Shown here: positions 63,243-64,000 of the stretch, one piece after another
How positions within the stretch are numbered: the stretch's first letter is position 1
How the letters are laid out: the number at the start of each line of letters is the position of its first letter
Source of the DNA: Gloeomargarita sp. SKYB120
Lineage (GTDB): Bacteria; Cyanobacteriota; Cyanobacteriia; Gloeomargaritales; Gloeomargaritaceae
Direction: 5' to 3'
Assembly: GCA_025062155.1 (NCBI GenBank)
Contig: JANXAM010000006.1
Span: 1-64,000 of the forward strand
DNA: 64,000 bases
The notes under the pieces: generated by a model
The model's input: the letters and a program-made list of their open reading frames with translations, nothing else
Database searches by the model: none
Told to the model about the DNA's origin: nothing
Position numbers and translations under genes: made by a program

Positions 63243-64000
63243 ATGCATGGGGGAATCAGGGTGGGTTCGCTGTTTGGGATTCCCCTGTACCTAGACCCTT
63301 CGTGGTTTGTCGTTGCCCTGTTGGTCACCTGGGGCAACAGCCTCCGCTGGCAACAGCTTTACCCCAACTGGCCGGGCTGGTGGGTTTGGGGTGTAGGATT
63401 TTCCCTGGCGCTAGGGCTATTTGGCTCGGTGGTGTTGCACGAGTTGGGCCACAGTTTGGTGGCGAAGGCCCAAGGGGTGAAGGTGCGTTCTATCACCCTG
63501 TTTTTGTTTGGGGGGGTGGCGACGTTGGAGCAGGAGTCGCGGACCCCGATGCAGGCGCTGCGGGTGGCGTTGGCGGGTCCGGCGGTCAGCCTGGGGTTGG
63601 CCTTGGGGTTTATGCGGCTGACCCAATGGTTGGGAGGCGTCGCGTCCCCCTGGGGTCGGATCACCCAGGAACTCATGGCGATGAATTTCGTGCTGGGCCT
63701 TTTTAATCTGGTGCCTGGCTTGCCGCTGGATGGAGGCCAGGTGCTCAAGGCCGTGATTTGGCAAATCACAGGCAGCCCGTTTCGGGGGATCCAGTGGGCG
63801 GCGGCCTTCGGCTGGGCGCTCGGCACAATGGCCATGCTGTTAGGTATCTTCGCATTTTTGAGCGGGGCGGGGGGCGGGCTATGGCTGGCGCTGATTGGCT
63901 GGTTTATGGCCAGCAACGCCCAAACTTATCGCCAGTACAGCTTGGTGCAGGAGATTCTGCTCAAGACGAAGGTGCGGGACGTGATGAGTCGGGATTTCCG
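63243..64000 (+). CDS. Site-2 protease (M50) with C-terminal CBS region, 3' end outside window
   Basis: At least 252 aa visible. Zinc-binding HELGH at 66-70 in a membrane helix and the second ligand motif NLVPGLPLDGG near 158-168 define the SpoIVFB/rhomboid-like M50B intramembrane metalloprotease group. After four to six helices comes VRDVMSRDF, the start of a CBS domain pair expected from the family. It cleaves membrane-anchored regulators within the bilayer; substrate unknown. Start ATG 63243 (MHGGIRVGSLFGIPLYL) is standard. Confidence 0.93.
   Translation, partial: MHGGIRVGSLFGIPLYLDPSWFVVALLVTWGNSLRWQQLYPNWPGWWVWGVGFSLALGLFGSVVLHELGHSLVAKAQGVKVRSITLFLFGGVATLEQESRTPMQALRVALAGPAVSLGLALGFMRLTQWLGGVASPWGRITQELMAMNFVLGLFNLVPGLPLDGGQVLKAVIWQITGSPFRGIQWAAAFGWALGTMAMLLGIFAFLSGAGGGLWLALIGWFMASNAQTYRQYSLVQEILLKTKVRDVMSRDF

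Overview
The window is chromosomal DNA of a cyanobacterium. Oxygenic photosynthesis genes sit among housekeeping genes: psbB (CP47), psaK, a PsbP-like lipoprotein, the Rubisco factor raf1, ycf39 and ycf51. Other markers are opcA, the cyanobacterial-type gshA, DUF928 and a split UPF0016 manganese-exporter pair. Base composition is moderately GC-rich and gene packing is tight, with many ATGA/GTGA overlaps and convergent 3' overlaps. Genus cannot be fixed from sequence reading alone; a unicellular, deep-branching or thermophilic lineage is only a guess.

Layout. 1-2.2 kb: the 3' part of rsmA, a cyanobacterial hypothetical gene and tRNA-Trp. 2.2-7.65 kb: a compact integrative element in the 3' half of tRNA-Trp, bounded by a perfect 78-bp direct repeat. 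It carries integrase, an excisionase-like protein, an XRE regulator, a short ribbon-helix-helix gene and a primase/helicase whose 3' end contains an iteron-like array. 7.7-32.9 kb: core genes (psbP-like, carotenoid oxygenase, UPF0016 pair, psbB, radical SAM, tRNA-Pro, lipoate ligase-like, FIST/kinase pair, asparaginase, a recA-raf1-glycosyltransferase-NADAR run, gshA, WG-repeat protein, opcA, queG, SIMPL, ycf51 and small operons). 33.0-35.9 kb: a graveyard of mobile DNA around tRNA-Gly, with a broken IS1-family copy, a broken IS630-family copy, a lone IS end and the 5' remnant of a second primase related to the one in the tRNA-Trp element. 36-46 kb: TPR and pentapeptide-repeat genes, rqcH, cobD/cbiB, ycf39, NAD kinase, purB, DUF928. 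46-52.4 kb: a tightly coupled operon of unknown pathway (membrane protein, asparagine-synthetase-like enzyme, decarboxylase-like protein without its catalytic lysine, zinc-ribbon membrane protein), faced by a second asparagine-synthetase-like gene. 52.4-57.3 kb: an FHA-GGDEF-EAL regulator and clpS-uvrB-Anbu. 57.5-60 kb: a divergent sulfide:quinone oxidoreductase / TSUP exporter pair. 60.2-64 kb: a small RHH/membrane pair, groES-groEL with CIRCE, psaK and a site-2 protease cut by the window end.

The two most interesting systems are these. (1) The tRNA-Trp element looks like a self-replicating integrative satellite. Integrase, presumed arm sites, a two-way regulatory switch and a primase/helicase with its own putative origin fit in 5.3 kb, with no capsid or conjugation genes. 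(2) The 46-52 kb cluster pairs two amide-forming-type enzymes that lack the glutaminase cysteine with a fold-type III PLP-enzyme homologue that has lost lysine, cysteine and histidine at the active site. I do not recognise this combination.
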